In this document: piece by piece, positions 9,341 to 19,021 of the stretch
Position numbering within the stretch: position 1 is the stretch's first letter
Layout of the letters: each line of letters starts with the position of its first letter
NCBI GenBank assembly: GCA_937873715.1
Contig: CALMYJ010000012.1
Location: 62,001 to 126,000 of the forward strand
Length of the DNA: 64,000 bases
Reading direction: 5' to 3'
Source: an uncultured Chitinophagaceae bacterium
Lineage (GTDB): Bacteria > Bacteroidota > Bacteroidia > Chitinophagales > Chitinophagaceae
Notes under the pieces: model-generated
Databases searched by the model: none
Told to the model about the DNA's origin: nothing
What the model saw: the letters and a program-made list of their open reading frames with translations, nothing else
Position numbers and translations under genes: made by a program

Positions 9341-11239
9341 CTAAGGCTGGTGCTTACCATAGTAAGCATCGGCCTGCTGCAGGGGAATGCTGATTTGCAG
9401 AGTGCAGCCATTGCCAGGCGAAGTAATTATTTCAGCTTTACCGTTGTACACATGTGCCCTGTTAAAAATATTGATAAAGCCAATACCCGATGCCTGTTTT
9501 TTATTTTTATCAAAGCCTTTGCCGTTATCACTAATGATGAGTTCGGCATTGTGTTCTTTTTTTTGCAGTGAATAAGTAGCTTCGGTACATTCGGCGTATT
9601 TAATAATATTGTTGGTTTGTTCCTGTATTATCCGGTACAGCATGAGCATTTGATCGTTAGATAATTTTTTTAAAACATTCGTGTCGAAATTAATACGGGG
9701 TGTAATTTCATTAAGCACCAGTGTTTGGGCAATATCTTCCATACTTTTTTCAATACCGAGGGTAGTGAGCACACTGGAATTAAGTTGTTTCGACAGGGTA
9801 CGGATTTCTTCCACTGCCATAAGTATATAAGCAGCGGCTTTTTCTAATAATTCGGTATTGTCTTCTTTTAAACTTTTGGCAGCGCCAATATTGAGTTTGG
9901 CACTAATCAATAGCTGGTTAACATTATCATGCAGTTCACGGCCAATACGGTTACGCTCCAGCTCTTGTGCCTGTATGGTAGCTTTATTAATAGCCCGCTG
10001 CTTTTGTACCTGTTCCTGCACCAGTTGCAATTCCAGTTTTTTACTTTGGGTCATATCCTGTATACCACCAATTACTCTTGCCAGTTTACCATTTTCATAA
10101 ATGGCAAAAGCTTTATCCAGGAAATGGCGGTAGCTGCCATCGGCAGTTTTAAACCGATAGGTATTTTGCCAGTTGGTAAGGTTACTCTTCATACAAAAGT
10201 CTACGTTAGACTGTACCCTGTACCTGTCTTCCGGATGAATTTTTTTCATAAACCATTCCAGCGTAGCTTCTATTTGTGCACCGGTATACCCGGTAAGTGT
10301 GGTAAAATTGTCGCTGCGGTAAATGGCTCCACTTTGTACATCCATGTCCCAGATGGCATCGGAACTTGCTTTTAATGCGTAGGCATACCGTTCGTTTGCC
10401 TTGCGGCTTTCGGTGATTTCGGTAAATGAACAAACAACAGCTTCCGGCTGTGTAAAGCCCTCCCTGTACATGGGCCTGCAATTTATGGTAAGCCAGCTTA
10501 CGGTGCCATCAGATTTGGTTATCCCCATGATGGCATTATTGATTTCCTTACCTGTATTGAGTGTTATAATAGCGGGCAATTCGTCCAGTGGATATTCTGT
10601 ACCATCTTCTTTTACAGCATTCCAGTAGCTGCTTGCCACAAGCTTGCCGGTAAGTTCGCCATGTGGCACACCCAGTATTTCTTCGGCCCTTTTGTTACAG
10701 GTGGTAATAATGCCATTTACATTCATCATAATCACCCCTTCCGAAAGGGATTCTATCAGGGTATGATACCTGTCTTCGGCTTTGGCCAATGCCAGCTCCT
10801 GCCGTATACGTTCCGAAATATTGCGACTTATAAAAGTGTAAGCAATAATTTTTCCTGTAGCATCTTTTACCGCACTGCTGCAACTGTTAAAAACCAGCTT
10901 GTGTTCGTAGTTGTAATAAGCCTGGTCATCATTATAGTAAATGATATCACCATTCCATAGCCCTTCTTCTTTAAGCTTCCTGATGGCTTCTGCATTTTCA
11001 ATTCCAATAGTTTTGAACTTAACGACCTCAAAAAAAGGCTTACCAATTAAATCAGTAGCCGGGCCGCCATAAATAATTTGGCAGGCCTGGTTAATACCCG
11101 TGATAATGAAATCCGGGTCGGTGGTAACAATAATATCCGGCAGTTGATCCAGGATGTCTTCTCCTAATGCCATGGCTCTGTAAATAACCGAGAGTGGCGA
11201 ACTGCCGAAATAAGCAGGCTTTGGCGCAGCTTGGCTCAT
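9341..11239 (-). CDS. Three-PAS sensor histidine kinase, HisKA_3 (NarL-partner) type
   Basis: A 632-aa soluble-looking sensor kinase. Three PAS domains with PAC motifs lie at about residues 25-145, 155-285 and 290-410. The HisKA_3 dimerisation domain has the phosphoacceptor in ERNRIGRELHDNVNQLL near 425. The HATPase_c domain is at about 530-625, with IISDNGKGFD (N/G1 box) and SGIGFINIFNRA. There is no membrane helix, so it probably senses a cytoplasmic signal such as redox state or a ligand through PAS. Kinases of this class normally pair with LuxR/NarL-type regulators, but no response regulator lies nearby, so it is an orphan here. Confidence 0.88.
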   Translation of the reverse strand: MSQAAPKPAYFGSSPLSVIYRAMALGEDILDQLPDIIVTTDPDFIITGINQACQIIYGGPATDLIGKPFFEVVKFKTIGIENAEAIRKLKEEGLWNGDIIYYNDDQAYYNYEHKLVFNSCSSAVKDATGKIIAYTFISRNISERIRQELALAKAEDRYHTLIESLSEGVIMMNVNGIITTCNKRAEEILGVPHGELTGKLVASSYWNAVKEDGTEYPLDELPAIITLNTGKEINNAIMGITKSDGTVSWLTINCRPMYREGFTQPEAVVCSFTEITESRKANERYAYALKASSDAIWDMDVQSGAIYRSDNFTTLTGYTGAQIEATLEWFMKKIHPEDRYRVQSNVDFCMKSNLTNWQNTYRFKTADGSYRHFLDKAFAIYENGKLARVIGGIQDMTQSKKLELQLVQEQVQKQRAINKATIQAQELERNRIGRELHDNVNQLLISAKLNIGAAKSLKEDNTELLEKAAAYILMAVEEIRTLSKQLNSSVLTTLGIEKSMEDIAQTLVLNEITPRINFDTNVLKKLSNDQMLMLYRIIQEQTNNIIKYAECTEATYSLQKKEHNAELIISDNGKGFDKNKKQASGIGFINIFNRAHVYNGKAEIITSPGNGCTLQISIPLQQADAYYGKHQP

Positions 11240-11647
11240 GGGGTGGTTTTTGGGATGTAGGACAAAAGGTTTAAGGTTTCAGTTGTAATACGTTTACCGT
11301 ATTGTTTTAGTATTTAATAGCCTGAATCAGCAGTTTTTTTACCCGATTCAAGTATTAGGTGAACTAAATTGAACAGCATTAGTTTTACAACAGGGTAACG
11401 TGGGCAATTATACAATATTATCTATAAAAACATTACCATTAACTTTTAAGATTTGCCCAAGCACAAATACTACTATTTTCATCTTTTTAAATGCCTGCAC
11501 AGCAGTTGTTTGAGCATTGACCTTCGATTGCATAAATACTTTAATTTACCGGTATAAATCCCAATTCCCGGCAGGGTACATGCTGTTTTTCCGCATTAGC
11601 ACCTATCTTCGTACAAAATAGTTGTTTAACTAACTAATTTTATTGCC
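11240..11647. other. Divergent intergenic region between the histidine kinase and fadN-like genes
   Basis: About 400 A/T-rich bases separating two divergent starts, so it should hold both promoters. The only promoter-like element I see is TATCTTCG at 11604-11611, one mismatch from TAnnTTTG, for the plus-strand gene. No RNA gene or further coding sequence is evident. Confidence 0.5.
11604..11611 (+). promoter_or_regulatory. Candidate -7 box TATCTTCG for the fadN-like gene
   Basis: One mismatch from TAnnTTTG, 36 bases before the ATG at 11648. There is no clear -33 element. Confidence 0.3.
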
Positions 11648-14029
11648 ATGTCTAAAAGAACGATTAAAAAAGTAGCCGTATTAGGTAGTGGCGTTATGGG
11701 CAGCCGTATTGCCTGTCATTTTGCAGGAGCAGGCCTGCAGGTGTTGCTGCTGGACATACAGCCAAAAGATTTGCCGGCAGATGCTAAACCTGCAGCAAAA
11801 AATAAAATCGTAAACGACGCCCTGGCTGCCGCCATCAAATCTAACCCCTCACCCGTATATACCGCCGATGTGGTGAAGCGCATCAGTACCGGCAACTTTA
11901 CCGACGACATGCAAAAAATTGCCGACTGCGACTGGGTAATTGAAGTAGTGATTGAACGATTAGACATCAAACAATCTGTATTTACCGAAGTGGAAAAATA
12001 CCGCAGGCCCGGCACTTTAATCAGTTCCAATACATCCGGCATTCCGATTCACCTGATGGCCGAAGGCAGGAGCGATGATTTTAAAAAACATTTTTGCGGC
12101 ACCCACTTTTTTAACCCTCCCCGCTATTTAAGGCTCTTAGAAATTATTCCCACACCGCATACCGACCCAGCGGTTGTTGATTTCCTGATGCAATACGGTG
12201 ATGTAGTGTTGGGCAAAACAACTGTGCTTTGCAAAGACACACCGGCCTTTATTGCCAACCGTATTGGTGTATTTGGGATGATGGCCATTATGAACAGCAT
12301 GGAAAAGCTGGGCCTGAATGTAGATGAAATTGATGCACTAACGGGGCCGGTTATTGGCAGACCAAAATCAGCTACCTTTCGTACTGCCGATGTGGTAGGC
12401 ATAGACACCCTGGTAAAAGTAGCCAAAGGCGTGGCAGAGAACTGCCCCGATGACGAGGCTAAAGCACTGTTTGCCATTCCTGCATGGCTCAACCAAATGG
12501 TGGAGGCCAACTGGCTGGGCGATAAAACAGGGCAGGGTTTTTTTAAAAAAACCAAAGGAGCCGCTGGGGAAAAAGAAATCCTTACCCTCAACCTGAAAAC
12601 ACTGGAGTATGAACCCAGGCAAAAAGCAAAATTTGCCACACTCGAAACAGCCAAGCCCATTGAAGATTTAAAAACAAGGTTAAAAGCGCTTTGTGCAGGC
12701 AGCGATAAAGCCGGGGAATTTTACCGCCTGTTTCACTACCATCTTTTTGCGTATATCAGTAACCGTATTCCTGAAATAAGCGATGAGCTTTATCGGGTGG
12801 ATGATGCCATGATGGCTGGCTTTGGCTGGGAGATTGGCGCTTTTGAGAGCTGGGATGCATTAGGTGTACGCAAAACCCTTGAAGCTATGAAAACCGCAGG
12901 CTTTACCATTGCCCCCTGGGTGGAGGAAATGCTTGCCGCAGGTTACCATTCATTTTATAAAATAGAAAACGGAAAACGTTTATGCTACGACGTTAGCAGT
13001 AAGGCTTACAAAGCAATCCCGGGCTGTGAAGACTTTATTGTGATGCGGAATTTTGAAAATGAAACTGTGTGGAAAAACAGCGCCTGCCGTACTTATCATT
13101 TAGGCGATGATGTATTAGGGCTGGAATGGTACACCAAAATGGGCAGTATTGGTGGCGAAGTATTGGAAGGTATTCAAAAATCAATTGCACTGGCAGAGGA
13201 AAAATACAAAGGGCTGGTGATTGCCAACGAAGGCCCAAACTTTAGTGCCGGTGCCAATGTGGGTATGATATTTATGCTGGCTATTGAGCAGGACTTTGAT
13301 GAAATTGACATGGCTATCCGCCTCTTTCAAAACAGTATGATGAGGGCCCGGTACTCCTCCATACCTGTAGTAGTAGCGCCACATGGCTTAGCGCTGGGCG
13401 GCGCCTGCGAACTAAGCCTGCATGCCGATAAAGTAATAGCAGCCGCCGAAACCTACACCGGGCTTGTGGAAGCCGGTATTGGCGTTATACCCGGCGGCGG
13501 TGGCACTAAAGAATTTGTTTTGAGGGCCAGCGATGAACTGCACAGTGGGGAAGTGGACAGCAACACCCTGCAAAACCGTTTTCTCACTATTGCTACAGCT
13601 AAGGTGGCCACATCGGCTTTTGAGGCATTTAATCTCGGCATTTACCGCCCCGGAACCGACAGGGTAAGCCTGAACCCCGGCCGTAGAATTGCCGAAGCCA
13701 AACAGGCTGTTATTGATATGTACGACGATGGCTATGTAATGCCTGTGCAGCGAAACGATATAAAAGTATTGGGCCGCAGCATACTCGGTGCACTGTATGC
13801 CGGTATTAACGGTATGCGTACTGCCAATTATGCCACCGAACATGATGTAACCGTTGCTAAAAAATTGGCCTGGGTAATGGCAGGCGGCGACTTAAGCGAA
13901 CCCTCCCTCGTAAGCGAACAATACCTGCTCAACCTCGAAAGAGAAGCCTTTCTTTCCCTGTGCGGCGAAAGAAAAACATTAGAAAGAATACAAAGCGTAC
14001 TCAAAACTGGTAAGCCCTTGCGCAACTAA
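11648..14029 (+). CDS. fadN: 3-hydroxyacyl-CoA dehydrogenase / enoyl-CoA hydratase fusion (FadN type)
   Basis: A 793-aa bifunctional beta-oxidation enzyme. The N-terminal half is the NAD-dependent dehydrogenase: VAVLGSGVMGSRIACHFAGAG (Rossmann GxGxxG), TLISSNTSGIP and the HFFNPPRYLRLLEIIP motif holding the catalytic histidine. The second half, about residues 480-720, is a crotonase-fold enoyl-CoA hydratase with NFSAGANVGM (oxyanion loop), GLALGGACELSLHAD and EAGIGVIPGGGG. The domain order is the reverse of E. coli FadB and matches Bacillus FadN. It should act with a thiolase (FadA) and an acyl-CoA dehydrogenase. Those partners are usually adjacent but are not in this window. Confidence 0.88.
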   Translation: MSKRTIKKVAVLGSGVMGSRIACHFAGAGLQVLLLDIQPKDLPADAKPAAKNKIVNDALAAAIKSNPSPVYTADVVKRISTGNFTDDMQKIADCDWVIEVVIERLDIKQSVFTEVEKYRRPGTLISSNTSGIPIHLMAEGRSDDFKKHFCGTHFFNPPRYLRLLEIIPTPHTDPAVVDFLMQYGDVVLGKTTVLCKDTPAFIANRIGVFGMMAIMNSMEKLGLNVDEIDALTGPVIGRPKSATFRTADVVGIDTLVKVAKGVAENCPDDEAKALFAIPAWLNQMVEANWLGDKTGQGFFKKTKGAAGEKEILTLNLKTLEYEPRQKAKFATLETAKPIEDLKTRLKALCAGSDKAGEFYRLFHYHLFAYISNRIPEISDELYRVDDAMMAGFGWEIGAFESWDALGVRKTLEAMKTAGFTIAPWVEEMLAAGYHSFYKIENGKRLCYDVSSKAYKAIPGCEDFIVMRNFENETVWKNSACRTYHLGDDVLGLEWYTKMGSIGGEVLEGIQKSIALAEEKYKGLVIANEGPNFSAGANVGMIFMLAIEQDFDEIDMAIRLFQNSMMRARYSSIPVVVAPHGLALGGACELSLHADKVIAAAETYTGLVEAGIGVIPGGGGTKEFVLRASDELHSGEVDSNTLQNRFLTIATAKVATSAFEAFNLGIYRPGTDRVSLNPGRRIAEAKQAVIDMYDDGYVMPVQRNDIKVLGRSILGALYAGINGMRTANYATEHDVTVAKKLAWVMAGGDLSEPSLVSEQYLLNLEREAFLSLCGERKTLERIQSVLKTGKPLRN

Positions 14030-14089
14030 TTTCAAAGGACACTGCCCTAACGTACAAAACCATTTTATCTTTACCCAAAAAAACAATAC

Positions 14090-14626
14090 ATGCCAATAAT
14101 ACTGCCTGTAAATGGTGTACTGCCCAGGATGGGCAATAATTGCTTTATAGCACCTAATGCCACTATTGTGGGAGATGTAATTACGGGTGATGACTGCAGC
14201 ATCTGGTTCAATGCCGTGGTAAGGGGCGATGTAAACAGCATCAGGCTGGGTAATAAAGTAAATGTGCAGGACGGTGCCGTAATACACTGCACTTTTGAAA
14301 AAACAAAAGCCATAATAGGAAATAATGTGAGCATTGGGCACAATGCAATAGTACATGGGTGCGTTATAGAGGATAATGTACTGGTGGGTATGGGTGCCAT
14401 TGTAATGGACAATGCCCGTATTGGCAGCAACAGTATCATAGCCGCAGGCGCCGTGGTACTTGAAAATACGGTGGTAGAACCAGGCAGTATTTATGCCGGT
14501 GTTCCGGCCAAAAAGGTGAAAAATATTTCGCCGGAACTCATCAGCGGCGAAATAAACAGGATAGCCAATAATTACCTCAAATACAGCGGCTGGTTTAAAG
14601 ATGCCGTTGGCGAAGAGGGAAAATAA
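14090..14626 (+). CDS. Gamma-carbonic anhydrase family hexapeptide protein
   Basis: A 178-aa left-handed beta-helix protein built from hexapeptide repeats (CFIAPNATIVGDVITGDDCSIWFNAVVRGDVNSIRLG) followed by a C-terminal helix. The zinc-site pattern of gamma-class carbonic anhydrases is present, with histidines in VIHCTF, SIGHNAIVHGC and neighbours. It belongs to the YrdA/PaaY/CaiE group, which includes active carbonic anhydrases and thioesterase-like proteins, so the exact reaction is open. A near-match promoter box, TATCTTTA (14066-14073), lies 16 bases before the start. Confidence 0.82.
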   Translation: MPIILPVNGVLPRMGNNCFIAPNATIVGDVITGDDCSIWFNAVVRGDVNSIRLGNKVNVQDGAVIHCTFEKTKAIIGNNVSIGHNAIVHGCVIEDNVLVGMGAIVMDNARIGSNSIIAAGAVVLENTVVEPGSIYAGVPAKKVKNISPELISGEINRIANNYLKYSGWFKDAVGEEGK

Positions 14627-14648
14627 AAAATCCTGTTGTAAAAAAAAT

Positions 14649-14656
14649 TACCTTTA
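14649..14656 (+). promoter_or_regulatory. Candidate -7 box TACCTTTA for the small lipoprotein
   Basis: One mismatch from TAnnTTTG, with 4 bases between it and the ATG at 14661. This is the same close spacing as upstream of gpmI and of the lipoprotein gene at 29772. Confidence 0.35.
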
Positions 14657-14660
14657 ACAC

Positions 14661-14846
14661 ATGAAAAAACTGGTAACCATTATAGCTTGTATTATTTTGC
14701 TGAGCAGTTGTTCTGTTTTTCAAAAAAGAGAAAAACTGGGCTGCCAGAGTGATGGAAGAAATGTAGGCGCAGAAAAACTGCTGTCGGGTGATGGCAATAC
14801 AAAAGAAATGAAAGCCGCCCGTAAGGCCAAGTTCAGGGGAAGATAA
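14661..14846 (+). CDS. Small lipoprotein, unknown function
   Basis: 61 aa. It starts MKKLVTIIACIILLSSCS, a lipoprotein signal peptide with lipobox LSSC (Cys17). The mature part is short, basic and has one further cysteine (GCQSDGRNVGAEKLL). No domain is recognised. Its signal peptide, start position just behind a promoter-like box and gap on both sides support a real gene rather than chance. It would be anchored to a membrane. Confidence 0.65.
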   Translation: MKKLVTIIACIILLSSCSVFQKREKLGCQSDGRNVGAEKLLSGDGNTKEMKAARKAKFRGR

Positions 14847-14904
14847 ACAGCCGGCTGCAGTGCAGCAACCCGTAAAACCGTAACCTATTTAAAACCTATA
14901 CTCT

Positions 14905-15207
14905 ATGTGCTACCACCTTATCACCCGTCATGGCAACACCGAAGCCATTATTGACGACAATTGCGGTATCTCCAAATTTTACGCTATTGCCAACACACTG
15001 GTATCCGACCTGCAGGTAAACTTCCTGAACCAGGTAGATGATGCCGAATCGCTGGACTGGGATTTCAAATACAAGAATCATTTACTCACCCTGCATTACA
15101 ACATTTTTAACGGGGTATCTATTTTTCCGCAACACAAAAAAAATGTACAGCAGGAAAATAATGCCGTAATGGAAATTGCTCATTTCCTGGAACGCAGGGC
15201 GTATTAA
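14905..15207 (+). CDS. Conserved-looking small cytoplasmic protein, unknown function
   Basis: 100 aa with balanced composition, no signal peptide and no membrane helix. It contains an MCYHLITRHGNTEAIIDDNCG opening and a C-terminal helical stretch. I do not recognise a named family. It fills the space between the lipoprotein and rsgA, and its stop codon abuts the rsgA stop (convergent, no gap), which is typical of a genuine compactly packed gene. Confidence 0.65.
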   Translation: MCYHLITRHGNTEAIIDDNCGISKFYAIANTLVSDLQVNFLNQVDDAESLDWDFKYKNHLLTLHYNIFNGVSIFPQHKKNVQQENNAVMEIAHFLERRAY

Positions 15208-16134
15208 TCAGTAATTTTTATCGCTGATGCTGTCGAGTATGCCCAGGTAGCTGAGGTAACGCTCCATGTGGATACCTCCCTCCTCTACCGCATTTTTAAC
15301 CGCACAGCCCGGCTCATTAATATGCAGGCAGTTGTTAAACTGGCACTGCTGTATCAGCCTGCCCATTTCAGGAAAATAATGCGATAATTCCTGCCTGCTG
15401 ATATCTACCAGGCCCAACTCCCTGATGCCGGGTGTATCAATAATCCTGCCGCCAAAAGGCAGGTTGAACATCTCTGCAAAAGTAGTGGTATGCATCCCTT
15501 TGCCACTCCAGCCACTTACTTCTTTTGTTCGCAATTCAAGCTCCGGAAACACAATATTGATAAAAGAAGATTTACCTACACCCGAATGACCGCTGAATAA
15601 AGTGGTTTTATCTTTCAGCAATTCCTTCAGCTCATCAACCCCCTGGCCCGTTACAGCACTCAGCAGGCAAACCTTATAACCGGCGGCCTCATACATTTCT
15701 TTTATTTCAGCAAACCTGGCTGTTTCTTTTGGCCGGTATAAATCGGCTTTGTTAAATACAATTACAGCCGGCACATGATAAGCCTCGGCTGTAACTAAAA
15801 ACCTATCGATAAAACCAGTGGAAGTTTTTGGCTGTATGATAGTGGCAAAAAGTAAGGTTTGATCAAGGTTGGCAGCAATAATATGGTGCTGCCATTTGTT
15901 GTGCGGCGATACCCGGGTGATGTAATTTTTCCGGGGTTCGATGGCTGTAATGCTTAGGGTATTTTCCAGTTCATTTTCCATTTCCACCTGCACCACATCG
16001 CCAACAGCTACGGGGTTGGTAGAGGTAATTCCATCTATCTTTAACTTGCCCACAATACGGGCACTAAAGGCTTGGCCCTTATCGGTTTGCACATTGTACC
16101 AACTGCCGGTACTTTTATACACAGTGGCTTTCAT
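15208..16134 (-). CDS. rsgA: Ribosome small-subunit GTPase RsgA
   Basis: A 308-aa circularly permuted GTPase that helps late 30S maturation. The N-terminal OB-fold (about 1-70) is followed by permuted G motifs: G4 VFNKADLY (about 120), G1 GHSGVGKSS (about 183) and G3 DTPGIRELG (about 240). The C-terminal zinc knuckle shows CQFNNCLHINEPGC, fitting C-x4-C-x-H-x5-C. Length is normal. It sits 39 bases downstream of the BatA-like gene on the same strand and may be read with it. A weak box, TAACTTGC, lies 4 bases before its ATG and could allow separate expression. Confidence 0.95.
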   Translation of the reverse strand: MKATVYKSTGSWYNVQTDKGQAFSARIVGKLKIDGITSTNPVAVGDVVQVEMENELENTLSITAIEPRKNYITRVSPHNKWQHHIIAANLDQTLLFATIIQPKTSTGFIDRFLVTAEAYHVPAVIVFNKADLYRPKETARFAEIKEMYEAAGYKVCLLSAVTGQGVDELKELLKDKTTLFSGHSGVGKSSFINIVFPELELRTKEVSGWSGKGMHTTTFAEMFNLPFGGRIIDTPGIRELGLVDISRQELSHYFPEMGRLIQQCQFNNCLHINEPGCAVKNAVEEGGIHMERYLSYLGILDSISDKNY

Positions 16135-16173
16135 GGCTGCAAGTTAGGCAAAGGCGGTACAGCAATTTCAGCA

Positions 16174-17178
16174 TCAGGGAAACTTCTTAAACACGGTAAA
16201 TTTCAAAACCACTTCCAGTAGTATAAAAAACAATGCAGCCATCAACACAGGAAAATACTTATCGGTGTACCGGGTAAAACTGGTGATATCCACTTTGGAT
16301 TTTTCCATGGCATCAATTTCTGTATAAATATTTTCGAGCCCGGTATTATCCTTTGCCCTGAAATATTTTCCGCCTGTTTCGCTGGATATGGCTGTAAGTA
16401 GTTTTTCATCGATGGTAACTTTTTGCTGCTGTACCACCACCCCTGCCGGCGTTTTAACAGGAAAGGGGGCATAGCCATCGGTGCCCACTCCTATTGTATA
16501 TACTTTAATGCCAAATGTTTTTGCAATTTCCTTTGCATTGGCAGGCCCAATTAATCCGCCGTTATTTTCACCATCGGTAAGCAGTATTACCAGTTTGGTT
16601 TTGCTTTGGCTGTTACGTAGCCTGTCCACACTGGTAGCCAGCCCATCGCCAATAGCAGTACCATCTTCCAGCAGGCCGTTGTGAATATGTTCTACCGCTG
16701 CTTTTAATACAGGCTTATCGGTGGTAAGTGGGCACTGGGTAAAACTTTCTCCGGAAAAAATCACAATACCAATCCTGTCGGTGAGCCTCCTGTCGATAAA
16801 ATCGGCAGCTACTTTTTTGGCAGCTTCCATACGGTTGGGCGTAAAGTCCTGTGCCGTCATACTACCGCTTACGTCTATACACAAAATAATATCCACACCT
16901 TCGCCTTCGGCATGTTGCTCCTGGTTAACAGCCTGCGGCCTTGCCAGCGCAACAACCAGGAAGGCAAGGGCAAGCATCCTTAATACAAAGGGCAGTTGCA
17001 CCAGTGCAGTTTTCCAGGAACGGGTGGCTAAAAAAACTTTTACAGACGACACTTTAACAGCAGCCGAATGATTTTTTAACCGCAGGATATAGAGCACCGC
17101 CAGCAAAGGAATTGCCAGGCCAAGCCATAAAAAATACGGCGATTCAAAACGGGTATTATTGAAATAGTCAAACAGCAA
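16174..17178 (-). CDS. batA: BatA-like von Willebrand A membrane protein
   Basis: 334 aa. Membrane helices lie near the N-terminus (about 17-34 and 57-77) and at the C-terminus (about 307-327), enclosing a periplasmic vWA domain with the metal-ion site DVSGSMTAQD near residue 100 and LLTDGENNGG near 202. BatA is a member of the Bacteroides aerotolerance (Bat) system, which works with MoxR ATPases in a way still not defined. It ends the moxR-DUF58-BatD-like-batA set. BatB, BatC and BatE, normally next, are absent and rsgA follows instead. Confidence 0.85.
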   Translation of the reverse strand: MLFDYFNNTRFESPYFLWLGLAIPLLAVLYILRLKNHSAAVKVSSVKVFLATRSWKTALVQLPFVLRMLALAFLVVALARPQAVNQEQHAEGEGVDIILCIDVSGSMTAQDFTPNRMEAAKKVAADFIDRRLTDRIGIVIFSGESFTQCPLTTDKPVLKAAVEHIHNGLLEDGTAIGDGLATSVDRLRNSQSKTKLVILLTDGENNGGLIGPANAKEIAKTFGIKVYTIGVGTDGYAPFPVKTPAGVVVQQQKVTIDEKLLTAISSETGGKYFRAKDNTGLENIYTEIDAMEKSKVDITSFTRYTDKYFPVLMAALFFILLEVVLKFTVFKKFP

Positions 17179-17181
17179 TAC

Positions 17182-18135
17182 TTAAGTTTTTGGGTTAAAT
17201 GAATTTTCTTCAATGCTGCTTATAGCCTGCTTCACCTGTATGATACTTTGCAGGCAATCTTCTTTGGTGGCCTGGTACCGGGCAAACTTAACCGCATCGG
17301 CAAGTCGTAAAGCTGCAGCCGCATCCGCTACAATACTGCCGTTGATTTTTTTATCCTGCAGTATGAGTAATATATCCCCGGTTGTGGTATGGCTGTAATC
17401 CACCATGTCTTTCCGGGAGAGGTAACGCCTGAGTACACCCGGCAATGTTGTAAAAAATAAACGCTGCTGAAAATTACTACCTGCCGCCTGCTGCTGCAAA
17501 GCCTGGAGGGCCTGCAGCGCTTCCTCTAAAGCCGATAGTTTTGAGTGCTGTAACGCATCCGGGTTTATTTTTTTTGTCCAAAACCGGCGGTACAGCCAGG
17601 TGGCTGCGGCAATTAAAACAACAAGGCCCAACAAGACTGCCATCCAATACCACCAGTTGGTTTCGGGCTGGGCAGCCCTTACTGGTTTGATATCTTTCAA
17701 CTGTGCAGTGGTATCGGATAGAGAAAAACTAACGGTAACGGGTATAGAATCGGAATAGAGCACTACCGGTTTATTACCCTGAGCAGGCTGCAGCTTAATA
17801 GCAACAGCAGGTACATACCAGCGGCCCGAATCGAAACTGGTAAGTGTAAACTGCTGTGTTAATCCTGTAAGATTTGTTCCATCAAATTGCGGTATGGCAT
17901 CGCCGGTATGCAGCCATTCAAAATGACCGGGCATTGCCGGTGCTGTTGCAACAGCCGACAAATATTTTCCCGGTTCAAACTGCACCTGCAGCAATACCTG
18001 GAACTGCTCCCCTATCAGTATATCTTTTTTACCAGGTGTAATGGTTGCAGATGGCGGTTGCGAAAAGCCGGCAATACTGCACTGCAATACAGGTATCAAA
18101 AAAACAAGGGTGTATTTTAATATAGGCCTATGCAC
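17182..18135 (-). CDS. BatD-like membrane protein of the MoxR/Bat operon
   Basis: 317 aa with an N-terminal signal sequence (to about residue 26), a periplasmic beta-rich part (about 27-150, PSATITPGKKDILIGEQFQV), one transmembrane helix at about 162-183 and a cytoplasmic helical domain rich in Ala/Gln/Leu. This layout matches the short BatD-related/DUF4381-like proteins that sit between DUF58 and BatA genes. It is much shorter than full BatD. Spacing is 3 bases to batA and 13 from the DUF58 gene, a tight operon. The role is inferred only from context. Confidence 0.6.
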   Translation of the reverse strand: MHRPILKYTLVFLIPVLQCSIAGFSQPPSATITPGKKDILIGEQFQVLLQVQFEPGKYLSAVATAPAMPGHFEWLHTGDAIPQFDGTNLTGLTQQFTLTSFDSGRWYVPAVAIKLQPAQGNKPVVLYSDSIPVTVSFSLSDTTAQLKDIKPVRAAQPETNWWYWMAVLLGLVVLIAAATWLYRRFWTKKINPDALQHSKLSALEEALQALQALQQQAAGSNFQQRLFFTTLPGVLRRYLSRKDMVDYSHTTTGDILLILQDKKINGSIVADAAAALRLADAVKFARYQATKEDCLQSIIQVKQAISSIEENSFNPKT

Positions 18136-18148
18136 ACTCAGTGGAATA

Positions 18149-19021
18149 CTAACTTCGGTGAATAAAAAATTTCTGCAGCACTTTTACGTAATCCTCATCG
18201 GTGCGGATATGCAGCAGGTCGGCGCCGGCCTTCCTGAAATAATTTTTACAGGCTTCACTTTTTTCTATAAACTGCTGCTGGTATTGATAACGCACCATCC
18301 TGTTGCTGCTGTCTACCCGGCAGCGTTGCCCGGTTTCAAAATCTTCTACTTCCAGCAGGCCTGCATCGGGCAACTGCATATCCATTTTATCGTACACTTT
18401 TATGCCGATAACATCGTGCCTGCCGCCAATAATTTTTAAATCATTTTCATAGCTGGCATCCATAAAATCGCTTAACAAAAAAGCAATACTTTTTTGATGG
18501 GAAGCCTTATTAAAAAAACGGATAGCTGCTTCAATATTAGTGCCCTTACCAGCAGGTGTAGCGGTAAGCATTTCCCTAACCAGGTAAAGCGCATGCTGCC
18601 TGCCTTTTTTGGGAGCAATATATTTTTCAACCTTATCGCTGAAAAAAACAGCCCCTACTTTATCGTTATTACTTATTGCACTAAAACCCAGCACAGCACC
18701 AATTTCGGTAATCAACTCCCTTTTGCTGCGCTGCAGGGTGCCAAACAGGTTGCTGGAACTGGTATCTATCAACAAATAAACCGTAAGCTCCCTTTCTTCT
18801 TCAAACACTTTTGAAAAGGGATGACCAAACCTGGCACTAACATTCCAGTCGATAAACCGGGTATCATCGCCGGGATAATATTCCCTTACCTCACGGAAAC
18901 GCATACCCTTTCCTTTAAAAGCTGAATGGTATTCGCCCGTAAAAAGGTGTGTGGTTATTTTACGGCTTTTAATTTCAAGCTCTCTTACTTTTTTTAATAT
19001 TTCTTCTGTAGTAAGCATCAA
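18149..19021 (-). CDS. DUF58 domain protein (vWA-like), MoxR partner
   Basis: 290 aa. The DUF58 core is recognised by GKGMRFREVREYYPGDDTRFIDWNVSAR at about 36-63, followed by the degenerate vWA strand ELTVYLLIDTSSSN. No signal peptide or membrane helix is present, so it is probably cytoplasmic. Its ATG overlaps the moxR stop by four bases (ATGA), indicating coupled translation. DUF58 proteins accompany MoxR AAA+ ATPases in almost all genomes and are thought to help them act on client proteins. The role here is inferred from this pairing. Confidence 0.85.
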   Translation of the reverse strand: MMLTTEEILKKVRELEIKSRKITTHLFTGEYHSAFKGKGMRFREVREYYPGDDTRFIDWNVSARFGHPFSKVFEEERELTVYLLIDTSSSNLFGTLQRSKRELITEIGAVLGFSAISNNDKVGAVFFSDKVEKYIAPKKGRQHALYLVREMLTATPAGKGTNIEAAIRFFNKASHQKSIAFLLSDFMDASYENDLKIIGGRHDVIGIKVYDKMDMQLPDAGLLEVEDFETGQRCRVDSSNRMVRYQYQQQFIEKSEACKNYFRKAGADLLHIRTDEDYVKVLQKFFIHRS